In this document: piece after piece, positions 25,830-33,094 of the stretch
Numbering within the stretch: the first letter of the stretch is position 1
How the letters are laid out: every line of letters begins with the position of its first letter
Assembly (NCBI GenBank): GCA_902795255.1
Contig: CADBKS010000002.1
Span: 1 to 47,843 of the forward strand
Reading direction: 5' to 3'
Length of the DNA stretch: 47,843 bases
Source of the DNA: an uncultured Chloroflexota bacterium
GTDB taxonomy: Bacteria > Chloroflexota > Anaerolineae > Anaerolineales > Anaerolineaceae
The notes under the pieces: generated by a model
What the model saw: only the letters and a program-made list of their open reading frames with translations
The model's database searches: none
What the model was told of the DNA's origin: nothing
Translations under genes and position numbers: made by a program

Positions 25830-26783
25830 TCAGTTATCCAGATCGACCAGTTCGTAAGTTCTGCTGCCGAGACCGATCTCTTCCGCATGCTCCAGTGTAT
25901 GGATGCCATGCAGGGATTCGATCCTTCGGACGAGGGATTCATTCCCCTCGGCCTGCCAGACAAGATCCACACAGGCCTGGTCAAGCGCGACCGGGTCAGT
26001 CGATGCCAGAATGCCGATGTCATGGATATCCGGCTCGGCGGGATTCCCGTCACAGTCACAGTCAACCGAAAGGCGGTTCATCACGTTGATGTAAATGATG
26101 TGTTCCGCGCCGACATGGTCCCGGACCCCGGTGACCATTTCACCCATAGCCTCCAGCCAGGCATCCTGGTCGCTGTACCAGATCCCGCCGCTGGTCCTGG
26201 TCCCGGCGGTGTGGACGTAAACCTTCCCGCTGGGGGAGGACATGCCGATGGCGACATTTTTGATCGCACCGCCGAACCCGGCCATGGCGTGGCCTTTGAA
26301 GTGGGAAAGGATCACCCAGTCTGTGTAATTTTCCGCGTGGCTGCCGACGATGGCCCGGTTGATCCTCGTACCGCCGGTCACCGGCCATTCCACTTCGCCG
26401 TCCTCATCCATCAGGTCGAAGTCCGCGAAAGCGGTGAAGCCGTGGTCTGCGGCGACCTGTTTATGCATGGATGTGTTGGAGCGGGAACCGCCGTATGCCG
26501 TGTTGCATTCGACGATCGTGCCGTTCAGGGACTGAACGAAGGGCCCGATCAGTTCGGCGCGCAGGTAGTTGCTGTTCGGCGGTTCGCCGGTGGAGACTTT
26601 GACCGCCACCCGGTCCCCGTGGGTCCAGTTCAGGGCTTCATAAACCCGCTGCAGCCCTTCCGGAGAGATATCCGCGGTGAAATAAACAGCGGGAACATTC
26701 GCTTCCTGCGCGGAAGCTGCGAACGCGTTCAGCAGCACCGCGGTCAGCGCAAATAATACGATGATCAGATGAGTCTTTTTCAT
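25830..26783 (-). CDS. Exported DUF362-domain protein
   Basis: The 317-aa protein has a signal peptide (KKTHLIIVLFALTAVLLNAF, cleaving after ASA-QE) followed by a DUF362 domain. Recognisable blocks are VAVKVSTGEPPNSNYLRAEL, ECNTAYGGSRSNTSMH, LSHFKGHAMAGFGGAIKN (highly conserved in the family) and a C-terminal DIGILASTDPVALDQA. DUF362 proteins often accompany iron-sulfur clusters and their reaction is unknown; this one has no ferredoxin domain of its own. The ATG at 26783 follows GGAGG with 8 nt spacing, better than a TTG two codons earlier. It is the first structural gene after the TetR regulator and shares the export style of the flavodoxins downstream. Confidence 0.87.
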   Translation of the reverse strand: MKKTHLIIVLFALTAVLLNAFAASAQEANVPAVYFTADISPEGLQRVYEALNWTHGDRVAVKVSTGEPPNSNYLRAELIGPFVQSLNGTIVECNTAYGGSRSNTSMHKQVAADHGFTAFADFDLMDEDGEVEWPVTGGTRINRAIVGSHAENYTDWVILSHFKGHAMAGFGGAIKNVAIGMSSPSGKVYVHTAGTRTSGGIWYSDQDAWLEAMGEMVTGVRDHVGAEHIIYINVMNRLSVDCDCDGNPAEPDIHDIGILASTDPVALDQACVDLVWQAEGNESLVRRIESLHGIHTLEHAEEIGLGSRTYELVDLDN

Positions 26784-26862
26784 ATTCAATGCCTCCGGAT
26801 GAATAAAAGAAACGTAAAGAATCGTCCCGGTGAGATCTGCTCTGAATGAATGCGAAATGAAT

Positions 26863-27513
26863 TTACTGCATTTCCATTACGGTCCGCTGTCCAGTACTCA
26901 GGGTCCTGATCAGAAAGGTATAGGTAATGTCATAGACGGACTGATATACGTAACCGACATTTGCATCCTTCATGGCGGTCTTCTGCTTTTCTGTGACGGA
27001 CGTGTAAGGATAGATCCCGAACATGAACGGGAAGAACATATAAATAAATCGCTGCCGCTCTTCCCGGCTCATGTCCGGGCAGAATTTTTCCAGCAGGGCG
27101 TTTACCAGGTGCATAGAGCCGCCGTAGGCGGTTTTGAATTCCGTGAGCAGCTCCTGCCTGCTGTTGGCCTCCATGTCATAGTTGTTCATGGAAAGAAGTT
27201 TGAGCAGCTGCTGACGTTTTGTGACGGATCCCGCGAGAGCTTCCGCGAGCTGCTGCCGGGTGAGCGTTTCGCTGCTGTTCAGGATCGCGGCCAGATCTTC
27301 GTTCCAGCGCTCATATTCCCGTTCGAAGAGCGCGAGAAAGATCTCTTCTTTGGTCTGAAAGTAGTTATAGATCGTCGGACGGGAAAAGGTCGTCTCCTTG
27401 CTGATATCCTTGAGCGTGATATCTTTGAAGCTCATGGTCTGATATAAATGCTCGCAGGCATTGATGATTTCTTCTCTGCGTTTTGAAATTAACGCGGGGG
27501 TCCCTTTGATCAT
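26863..27513 (-). CDS. TetR/AcrR family regulator
   Basis: The 216-aa product has a TetR-type helix-turn-helix in its first 60 residues (EIINACEHLYQTMSF, ITLKDISKETTFSRPTIYNYF-QTKEEIF) and a helical ligand domain after it. The start is ATG 27513, just after CGGAGAGAAT; an upstream GTG frame to 27540 would begin inside an operator. The gene lies 79 nt before the exported DUF362 gene in the same direction with no terminator between them, so it probably heads and represses the whole redox run. Two copies of a 13-bp palindrome lie at its promoter, implying autorepression. Confidence 0.9.
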   Translation of the reverse strand: MIKGTPALISKRREEIINACEHLYQTMSFKDITLKDISKETTFSRPTIYNYFQTKEEIFLALFEREYERWNEDLAAILNSSETLTRQQLAEALAGSVTKRQQLLKLLSMNNYDMEANSRQELLTEFKTAYGGSMHLVNALLEKFCPDMSREERQRFIYMFFPFMFGIYPYTSVTEKQKTAMKDANVGYVYQSVYDITYTFLIRTLSTGQRTVMEMQ

Positions 27514-27534
27514 ATTCTCTCCGATCCTGTTTGC

Positions 27535-27584
27535 TGACACGGTGTCAATAATCGTATTTTATACGCTTACTGACACCGTGTCAA
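27535..27584 (-). promoter_or_regulatory. TetR gene promoter with two palindromic operators
   Basis: TGACACGGTGTCA (27535-27547) and TGACACCGTGTCA (27571-27583) are perfect palindromes with centres 36 bp apart. On the minus strand TTGACA (27584-27579) is followed after 17 nt by TAAAAT (27561-27556), so the -35 element lies inside the second palindrome and the first covers the transcript start. This is a textbook arrangement for TetR autorepression. Confidence 0.85.
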
Positions 27585-27724
27585 TGGATCTTTCTGCATT
27601 TGTTACATATGTATAACCGGTTCTGCCGGAGGGAATGAGTCAGCGGAAGCCGTGTCCGGTTCGATTCGGCAATACAGAAATCACGGAGTGAATCGAATTG
27701 TCATGAATTTTTGAAATTTATTGA
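27585..27724. other. Divergent intergenic region between the TetR and SnoaL genes
   Basis: Between the two divergent promoters there is no gene and no strong hairpin, only moderately A/T-rich sequence. Confidence 0.5.
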
Positions 27725-27796
27725 TGTAACTATTGACATTACAACAAGACCCTGGTATATTATCTTTGCCTGATGAAATAATGAAGGTTACAACAA
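27725..27796 (+). promoter_or_regulatory. Promoter of the SnoaL-Rrf2-PNPOx run with repeat motifs
   Basis: TTGACA (27733-27738), a 17-nt spacer and TATATT (27756-27761) form a strong promoter. TGTAA (27725-27729) and TTACA (27739-27743) form an inverted repeat around the -35 element, and TTACAACAA occurs both at 27739 and at 27788. These are candidate operator sites, perhaps for the Rrf2 regulator encoded downstream. Confidence 0.75.
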
Positions 27797-27818
27797 ATCA
27801 GGCCAACGGAGGATCTTG

Positions 27819-28595
27819 ATGATGACGAATATTGAAAAAGCACTCGCTCTTATCGGCACTTTTGCTTCCGGTGACACGGAAAAAGCGGCTTCCCTTTTGG
27901 CTGAGGGATACATCCAGCATAATCTTGCGTACGGCACGGGCCGTGATGCTTTCGTCGGCAGTGTCGCGTACCTTGCATCAGCTCCCGTAAAAACCACCGT
28001 GCAGAACATCCGTGCTTTTGAGGATGGCGACAAAGTGTTCCTGCAGACAGTTTACAACTTTGCCGGGATGGGTGAACAGGTCGCCTTCGATATCTTCCGC
28101 TTCGATGCGGAAGGAAAAATCGCGGAACACTGGGACAACCTTGCCGAAAAGGCCGCACCGAATCCCTCCGGCCATACCCAGATCGACGGCTGTGACAAGC
28201 TGGAGGATTTAGACAAGACCGAAGAAAACCGTGAGATCGCCAGGAATTTCCTGCATGATGTCCTGCAGGGCAAGGCGCCTGAGAAAACGCCGTCTTATTT
28301 CGATGGCGACACATATATCCAGCATAATACCGGTATTGCCGACGGTCTCTCCGGCCTCGGTGCCGCGCTGAGCGCGCTTGCCGGGCAGGGCATTCAGATG
28401 ATCTATGATACAGTCCATCAGGTCCTTGCACAGGGCAACTATGTGCTGGCGGTTTCCGAAGGAACCTTCGGCGGGACTCCCACTTCCTACTATGATCTGT
28501 GGCGGATCGAAAACGGAAAGATCGCGGAGCATTGGGATGTCATGGAGACGATCGCGCCAAAGGATACCTGGAAGAATCATAACGGTAAGTTTTGA
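27819..28595 (+). CDS. Tandem SnoaL/NTF2-like protein
   Basis: The 258-aa cytoplasmic protein is made of two similar halves. Each has the SnoaL-type pattern of an early GYIQHN or TYIQHN strand and a late KIAEHWD segment (about residues 30-110 and 155-245), so it is a duplicated NTF2-like cone domain. Such proteins are often called SnoaL-like or ester cyclase-like; the catalytic role is uncertain. GGAGG lies 6 nt before ATG 27819 (another ATG follows at once and would also work). It is driven by a strong promoter, and its stop overlaps a 12-bp palindrome ahead of the Rrf2 gene. Gene order suggests stress-inducible expression with the downstream regulator and flavoprotein. Confidence 0.85.
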   Translation: MMTNIEKALALIGTFASGDTEKAASLLAEGYIQHNLAYGTGRDAFVGSVAYLASAPVKTTVQNIRAFEDGDKVFLQTVYNFAGMGEQVAFDIFRFDAEGKIAEHWDNLAEKAAPNPSGHTQIDGCDKLEDLDKTEENREIARNFLHDVLQGKAPEKTPSYFDGDTYIQHNTGIADGLSGLGAALSALAGQGIQMIYDTVHQVLAQGNYVLAVSEGTFGGTPTSYYDLWRIENGKIAEHWDVMETIAPKDTWKNHNGKF

Positions 28596-28604
28596 CAGCT
28601 GTCA
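28593..28604. promoter_or_regulatory. 12-bp palindrome ahead of the Rrf2 gene
   Basis: TGACAGCTGTCA is a perfect palindrome overlapping the SnoaL stop codon. Its outer TGACA/TGTCA half sites equal those of the TetR operators, with a different centre. It may be an operator or a coincidence. Confidence 0.4.
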
Positions 28605-28660
28605 TGAGGATCAGAGCGAAAGTGAGGTAAAATAATACCGGTTATCCGGAGGTGGGAAAC

Positions 28661-29101
28661 ATGCAGATTTCAAGCAGATTTACGGTTGCCCTGCACATTT
28701 TCACATGTGTGGAGGTTTTCAGGGATGAATGCAAGGTGACCAGTGATTTTCTCGCCCGAAGCATCAATACGAATCCGGTCATCATTCGTAAGATCCTCAC
28801 CCAGCTGAAAAACGCGGGCCTGATCACCGTGGCAAGAGGAACCGGCGGCATTACCGTGACCCGGCCGCTTGGCGAGATCACCTTTTATGATGTGTATCAG
28901 GCCATCGAACCGGTGGAACACGGCGATCTGTTTCATTTTCACGAGGCGCCGAATCCGGAGTGCCCGGTGGGCAGGAATATCCATGCGCTGCTGGACGACA
29001 AGCTGAAAGCCATTCAGAACGCAATGGAAGATGAAATGCGCAGATTCACACTTGCAGACCTTGAAGCAGGAATGCGGGATCTGCTGAAAGACGAAATTTG
29101 A
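28661..29101 (+). CDS. Rrf2 family transcriptional regulator
   Basis: The 146-aa protein begins MQISSRFTVALHIFTCVEVF, the Rrf2 winged-helix start, with the recognition helix near NTNPVIIRKILTQLKNAGL and the wing at VARGTGGITVTRP. Only one cysteine (C103-like position in NPECPVG) lies in the usual sensor region, so the three-Cys iron-sulfur site of IscR/NsrR is absent; it is more like the YwnA or CymR branch. GGAGG is 8 nt upstream of the ATG. It lies between the SnoaL protein and the PNPOx-ferredoxin gene and probably controls them. Confidence 0.88.
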   Translation: MQISSRFTVALHIFTCVEVFRDECKVTSDFLARSINTNPVIIRKILTQLKNAGLITVARGTGGITVTRPLGEITFYDVYQAIEPVEHGDLFHFHEAPNPECPVGRNIHALLDDKLKAIQNAMEDEMRRFTLADLEAGMRDLLKDEI

Positions 29102-29145
29102 TCACAGAGGACTCCAGTGAGGGCATCGCCGTAAAGGAGCCGATC

Positions 29146-29781
29146 ATGGAAGCAAAAGACTATCTTGCCTATATTGTACAGGAGATCCATACATGTGTAG
29201 TGGCGACGGTGGATGATGAGGGGCTTCCGGTTACGGCAGCCATTGATATGATGGACAGTGACGAAACCGGTCTGTACCTTCTTACGGCGAAAGGAAAAGG
29301 CTTTTATGACCGCCTGGTCAGGCGGGGTTATATCGCGCTGACGGCGGTGAAGGGCAGGGACACCATGTCCAGTGTGGCCGTCTCCGTCCGCGGAAAGGTC
29401 AGAGAACTTGGCTTTGCAAAAATCCCCGAGCTTCTGGAGAAGAATCCGTATATGTACCGGATCTATCCCACCGATGAGTCAAGACAGGCGCTGACGGTCT
29501 TTTGGATTTTTGAAGGCTCCGGAGAATGGTTTGATCTTTCTAAAAAACCGATCGAACGGGCGTCCTTCACTTTTGGCGGCATTCAGGAAAAGGCGGAGGG
29601 TTACCGAATTACGGATGCCTGTATCGGCTGCGGCAGATGCGCAGAGGTTTGTCCGCAGAGCTGTATCGTGTGTGATCAGATTCCTTTCCTCATCGAGCAG
29701 AATCATTGTCTGCACTGCGGGAACTGCATGGAGATCTGCCCTGCAGGCGCGGTGGAAAAATGCCGCAGCAGCTGGAAATGA
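29146..29781 (+). CDS. PNPOx-like flavoprotein with two 4Fe-4S motifs
   Basis: The 211-aa protein has a pyridoxamine-phosphate-oxidase-like split-barrel domain (THTCVVATVDDEGLPV-type start, about residues 5-140) that would bind FMN or F420-like cofactors. A C-terminal bacterial ferredoxin module follows, with CIGCGRCAEVCPQSC and CLHCGNCMEICPAG, eight cysteines for two 4Fe-4S clusters. Start: ATG 29146 follows AAGGAG with good spacing; a TTG at 29098 overlapping the Rrf2 stop is less likely. It is probably a cytoplasmic flavin reductase that exchanges electrons with ferredoxin partners. It closes the plus-strand run started at 27733; no clear terminator follows. Confidence 0.88.
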   Translation: MEAKDYLAYIVQEIHTCVVATVDDEGLPVTAAIDMMDSDETGLYLLTAKGKGFYDRLVRRGYIALTAVKGRDTMSSVAVSVRGKVRELGFAKIPELLEKNPYMYRIYPTDESRQALTVFWIFEGSGEWFDLSKKPIERASFTFGGIQEKAEGYRITDACIGCGRCAEVCPQSCIVCDQIPFLIEQNHCLHCGNCMEICPAGAVEKCRSSWK

Positions 29782-29858
29782 CTGCCGGCTGATGACCGAT
29801 CAACGATCGCTGGGCGGAACGTCTACCCGAAGTGCGCTTTTCCTGCCGGGAACTGCAT

Positions 29859-29864
29859 TATAAT
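29859..29864 (+). promoter_or_regulatory. -10 element ahead of the first DUF4157 gene
   Basis: TATAAT lies 37 nt before the start codon. No good TTGACA partner is seen at 16-18 nt, so regulation by an activator or another sigma factor is possible. Confidence 0.45.
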
Positions 29865-29900
29865 AAACATATCGTCGGAAAAAAGCTGAAGGGACAATAG

Positions 29901-31763
29901 ATGGGAAAGGCGTTTGCGCGGCAGACTCCTGCTGCCGATCAGAAAGAAATACCGGATCTGCATGAGGAACCCCAAAACAAAGGGGTGCTCCCCAACAGTA
30001 TCGTCATGCGCGTCATGCAGGACGGGGCCGCCGAAGATGAGGCGGACCGGCTCAGCGCCGGCGTGAATACCGGTTCCCTTTCAGGTGTGAAGTCGGAGAT
30101 GGGCTCCCGTCTCGGAGCGGATTTCTCCGGTGTACGCTTCCACAGCGATGCCGCCTCCCGGGCACGCGGGGATGCGATGGGCGCCCGCGCCTGGACGCGG
30201 GGCAGCGATGTTTATTTCGGCAGCGGCGGTTTCGAGCCGGGGATCGCGGCCCATGAGCTGGTCCATACGGTCCAGCAGGGTGCTGTCCGCGGGGAGACCG
30301 GGGTCTCCATGCCCACCGGCGCGGTCCAGATGAAGCCGAAGAAAGAAGAGAAGAACAAAAAGGCTACTGCCGCGGACTTTCAGGAGGGTGAATATCAGGG
30401 ACCGATCGCGGGCGACCTTAACGGCCTCGCGGATGTGGAGAACCGCATCGTCCAGACCCTCAGCCGGGGACGCGGGCTCAAGGTCTACCACCAGATCGAG
30501 CCCGACATCAAGAACCTGATCCGCAACATCAAGGCGGCAAAAAAGATCAAATACACCCCGAGAGGCGGCGTTTCTTTCATGGTCCGCGCGGCTTATCAGG
30601 ATTATGCCATGCGCGACATTCTCAAGGAGATGGCCGGCAAGAGCGTCGGGCTCTTCAAGGTGGGGACCCGCGTCCGCCAGTACAAGGCCCTGCTCCAGGG
30701 GCTGCGGGAACGCCTGGGCGAATACCAGGCCGAGGAGCTGGCGATCCAGACCGGCATGCTCCAGGGTGCTCCGAAATATGAACACGATGCCCCCAAGCGC
30801 AAGGTGAGCAAGCGTTCTTACCAGTATGCTGATGAGGGCGGTGAGGCTGCCTCTTTCAACCCCGGCAACATCCCCGAGGTCGCGAAGATCCAGCAGGAGA
30901 TCGATAACGCCGAGACTTTCCAGGACGCTTATAAAGCCTTTGCCAAATTTACCGGCAACAAAGATGCGGACGTCGACTATATGCGCGAGACCGACGAGGG
31001 CTCCTTCACGCCGGACCTGATCCTCGTGAAAAACAAGCTCAAGAACATGGCACGCATGGTCTGGGACTATCCGGAGCTGCGCGGGACCATCGGCAACCTC
31101 AAGGTCATGAAGACGGATATGAAGGAAAAAATGGGCACCATCGCCACTTACGGCGGGCGGAGGAAATCCCCGATCTATTACAATGTCTATAAGGACCGCG
31201 AAGGGGAAGAGGCGGATATGGAACGCCGTCAGGCGGAGCGTTTCCGCGACGCGAGCAAGGATTGGAACGGTGACTGGGACCACGCCGGCAACCACGAGCT
31301 GGGACACATCCTGGCCAACAACTTTGTTGCCGACAACAGCTCTAAAGAAGCCGCAAAACAGGCCAACGAACGCCATGAGACGGAGAACGACATCCTCAAG
31401 GAAGTCCTGCTGAACGGGAACATCCTGACCCCGAAGCAGAAAAAGGGGATCAAGTTCTTCAAAAAGAAGGGAAAATACAAGAGCTCCTACGGGAACGACA
31501 TCGAATACACCAAAGGAGAGATGGACACGATGCACAGTCCGGTCCTTCAGGACCGGAACATCACATCCAACTATGGTCGGAACGCCGCTTTTGAGTTCTT
31601 TGCCGAGACCTTCTCCGACGTCTATACCCATGGCAAGGGCGCGAAAAAGGCCAGCATCGCAACGGTGCAGGAGTATGAGAAACGCCAGAAAAAGCTCCAG
31701 GCTGACCGCTGGAAATACCGCCAGTCGGGAGGGTTTATGCGGATGTTCAGAAAAAAGGTGTGA
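29901..31763 (+). CDS. DUF4157 protein with C-terminal zincin-like metallopeptidase domain (eCIS-effector type)
   Basis: The 620-aa protein has no signal peptide. After a variable start with LPNSIVMRVM, residues 45-135 form a DUF4157 domain (DEADRLSAG, GSRLGADFSGVRFHSD, AHELVHTVQQ; HELVH at 118-122). This domain is strongly associated with cargo of extracellular contractile injection systems. A Lys-rich alpha-helical middle follows. Near the C-terminus a second metal motif HELGH is at residues 465-469, and about 100 residues later AAFEFFAETFSDVY offers E569 as third ligand; this resembles metallopeptidase toxin domains found in phage- and toxin-associated proteins. Thus it looks like a DUF4157-led protease effector. 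No injection-system structural gene is in the window. A very strong terminator starts inside its stop region. Confidence 0.82.
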   Translation: MGKAFARQTPAADQKEIPDLHEEPQNKGVLPNSIVMRVMQDGAAEDEADRLSAGVNTGSLSGVKSEMGSRLGADFSGVRFHSDAASRARGDAMGARAWTRGSDVYFGSGGFEPGIAAHELVHTVQQGAVRGETGVSMPTGAVQMKPKKEEKNKKATAADFQEGEYQGPIAGDLNGLADVENRIVQTLSRGRGLKVYHQIEPDIKNLIRNIKAAKKIKYTPRGGVSFMVRAAYQDYAMRDILKEMAGKSVGLFKVGTRVRQYKALLQGLRERLGEYQAEELAIQTGMLQGAPKYEHDAPKRKVSKRSYQYADEGGEAASFNPGNIPEVAKIQQEIDNAETFQDAYKAFAKFTGNKDADVDYMRETDEGSFTPDLILVKNKLKNMARMVWDYPELRGTIGNLKVMKTDMKEKMGTIATYGGRRKSPIYYNVYKDREGEEADMERRQAERFRDASKDWNGDWDHAGNHELGHILANNFVADNSSKEAAKQANERHETENDILKEVLLNGNILTPKQKKGIKFFKKKGKYKSSYGNDIEYTKGEMDTMHSPVLQDRNITSNYGRNAAFEFFAETFSDVYTHGKGAKKASIATVQEYEKRQKKLQADRWKYRQSGGFMRMFRKKV

Positions 31764-31790
31764 GAGGCGAAGCCTCTCACACCTTTTTTT
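31757..31790 (+). terminator. Rho-independent terminator of the DUF4157 protease gene
   Basis: GGTGTGAGAGG (31757-31767) pairs perfectly with CCTCTCACACC (31773-31783) over a 5-nt loop, with seven T after it and six A before it. The stop codon (31761-31763) lies in the left arm. Confidence 0.95.
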
Positions 31791-31803
31791 CCGAACATCC
31801 GCA

Positions 31804-31824
31804 GTGAATAGTGAAGGGTGAATA
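31804..31824 (+). repeat. Heptanucleotide tandem repeat, 3 units
   Basis: GTGAATA, GTGAAGG and GTGAATA stand in perfect 7-nt register just after the terminator. Similar 7-nt arrays lie at 36223-36333, 39233-39262 and 40420-40440. Confidence 0.6.
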
Positions 31825-31882
31825 GCTGCGGTGACCTTCACTTCGGTTCACTGTCTCTGTCAATGTCATAATAAAAAGCGCA

Positions 31883-31928
31883 ATATACTCCTATATAGTA
31901 TAATAAATACAACTATATAGGAGTATAT
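31883..31928 (+). promoter_or_regulatory. Operator-promoter of the radical SAM mobile pair cassette
   Basis: ATATACTCCTATATAG (31883-31898) and CTATATAGGAGTATAT (31913-31928) are exact 16-bp inverted repeats. The -10 element TATAAT (31899-31904) lies between them, and the right arm also holds the ribosome site AGGAG for the MarR gene. Binding of the MarR protein here would block both transcription and, in RNA form, hide the ribosome site. Confidence 0.85.
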
Positions 31929-31931
31929 TAT

Positions 31932-32369
31932 ATGGCAACAAATGTCGGGTTTACCGTATCAAAACTGAAACAGCTTGGCGACCGGATCTTTGAAAAGATC
32001 CTGGCTGCGGAAGATGTGGATGCATTTAATGGCGCGCAGGGAAGGATCCTGTATGTCCTGTGGCAGGAAAACGGAATTTCCATTCGGGAGCTCTCCGATA
32101 AATGCGGCCTCGCCATCACTTCCCTGACGAGCATGCTGGAACGAATGGAAAAGTCCGGCCTGATCTGCAGACAGCCGGACAGCGCGGACAAGAGGAAGAC
32201 CCTGCTGTATCTTACGGAAAAGGCCAGAGGGCTGCAGAAACAGTACGACGCGGTGTCGAATGAAATGACGGATATTTATTATCAGGGTTTTACCCCGGAT
32301 GAGATCAGCCGGTTCGAATCCTATCTTGACCGGATCCGTGAAAATCTTGAACAGCGGAGCGGCAAATGA
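31932..32369 (+). CDS. MarR family regulator of the radical SAM mobile pair system
   Basis: The 145-aa protein has a MarR winged helix: GRILYVLWQENGISIRELSDKC, recognition helix near AITSLTSMLERMEKSGL and the wing ICRQPDSADKRKTLLYLT. It starts just downstream of a 46-bp inverted-repeat operator that contains its own -10 element and ribosome site, so autorepression is almost certain. Its last four bases overlap the start of the radical SAM protein A (ATGA). In sequenced genomes a MarR protein of this size sits in front of a conserved pair of radical SAM proteins named the mobile pair; the arrangement here is the same. Confidence 0.88.
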   Translation: MATNVGFTVSKLKQLGDRIFEKILAAEDVDAFNGAQGRILYVLWQENGISIRELSDKCGLAITSLTSMLERMEKSGLICRQPDSADKRKTLLYLTEKARGLQKQYDAVSNEMTDIYYQGFTPDEISRFESYLDRIRENLEQRSGK

Positions 32370-33094
32370 GCATATGCATTAAAGATCAGATCCAGAATCT
32401 GAATCTCGTGATCGGATGTACGGTGGGATGTCCGTACTGTTACGCCCGGAATAATACCAGGCGGTTCCATATGACGGACGATTTTTCGGTTCCGGTGTTT
32501 TTTCCGGAAAAGCTGCGGCTGATGGAAAACCCGAAACCGCATAATTTTCTTCTCACCGGGATGAGTGATCTTTCCGGCTGGAAGCCGGAGTGGATCGGGC
32601 AGGTCCTGGCGAAAGCAGCGGTGAATCCGCAGCATCAGTATCTTTTTCTCTCAAAAAGACCGGATCTGCTGGATATCGATACCGAAATCGAAAATGCCTG
32701 GTTCGGCGTGACTGTCACAAGAAGATCCGAATTATGGCGAATTGACGCTCTGAGGGAGCACGTCCGGGCCAAAAAATTTCACGTGACCTTTGAGCCGCTG
32801 TTTGATGATCCCGGAACGGTCGACCTGACCGGCATTGACTGGATCGTCATTGGGTCGATGACCGGTGCGCAGAGCCGGAAGGTCCGGACATCGCCTGCGT
32901 GGGCAGAGTCACTGACGGCTCAGGCGCATGAAATCGGGATCCCGGTTTTCTGGAAGGAAGATCTCGTCCCGATCATGGGCGAAGAACGCATGATCCAGGA
33001 ATTGCCGGATGAATATATGAAAGTATTGGAGGAACAGAAAACATGGAAATGCCGCACATCAAAACAGGCCGTGTCGAAACCAAAAGCATCATGA
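32366..33094 (+). CDS. Radical SAM mobile pair protein A
   Basis: The 242-aa protein has the radical SAM cysteine motif near its start: GCTVGCPYCYARN (CxxxCxxC), which binds a 4Fe-4S cluster and S-adenosylmethionine. It also has LLTGMSDLSGWKPEW and QYLFLSKRPDLL, blocks shared with the DUF5131-like proteins, and FEPLFDDPG. It resembles protein A of the so-called radical SAM mobile pair, a mobile gene set of unknown reaction. The start overlaps the MarR stop by four bases. Its C-terminus overlaps protein B by 52 nt, an unusually long overlap that couples the two. The cassette is visibly more A/T-rich than its neighbours, consistent with horizontal arrival. Confidence 0.88.
   Translation: MSICIKDQIQNLNLVIGCTVGCPYCYARNNTRRFHMTDDFSVPVFFPEKLRLMENPKPHNFLLTGMSDLSGWKPEWIGQVLAKAAVNPQHQYLFLSKRPDLLDIDTEIENAWFGVTVTRRSELWRIDALREHVRAKKFHVTFEPLFDDPGTVDLTGIDWIVIGSMTGAQSRKVRTSPAWAESLTAQAHEIGIPVFWKEDLVPIMGEERMIQELPDEYMKVLEEQKTWKCRTSKQAVSKPKAS

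Noticed and set aside
24744..26756. Long plus-strand open frame of 670 codons opposite the DUF362 and aldo/keto reductase genes
   Set aside because: Shadow of two recognised minus-strand genes; the product is low in motif content and crosses their intergenic region.
30081..31841. Minus-strand open frame of 586 codons opposite the DUF4157 protease gene
   Set aside because: It crosses the strong terminator and mirrors a gene with recognisable domains.
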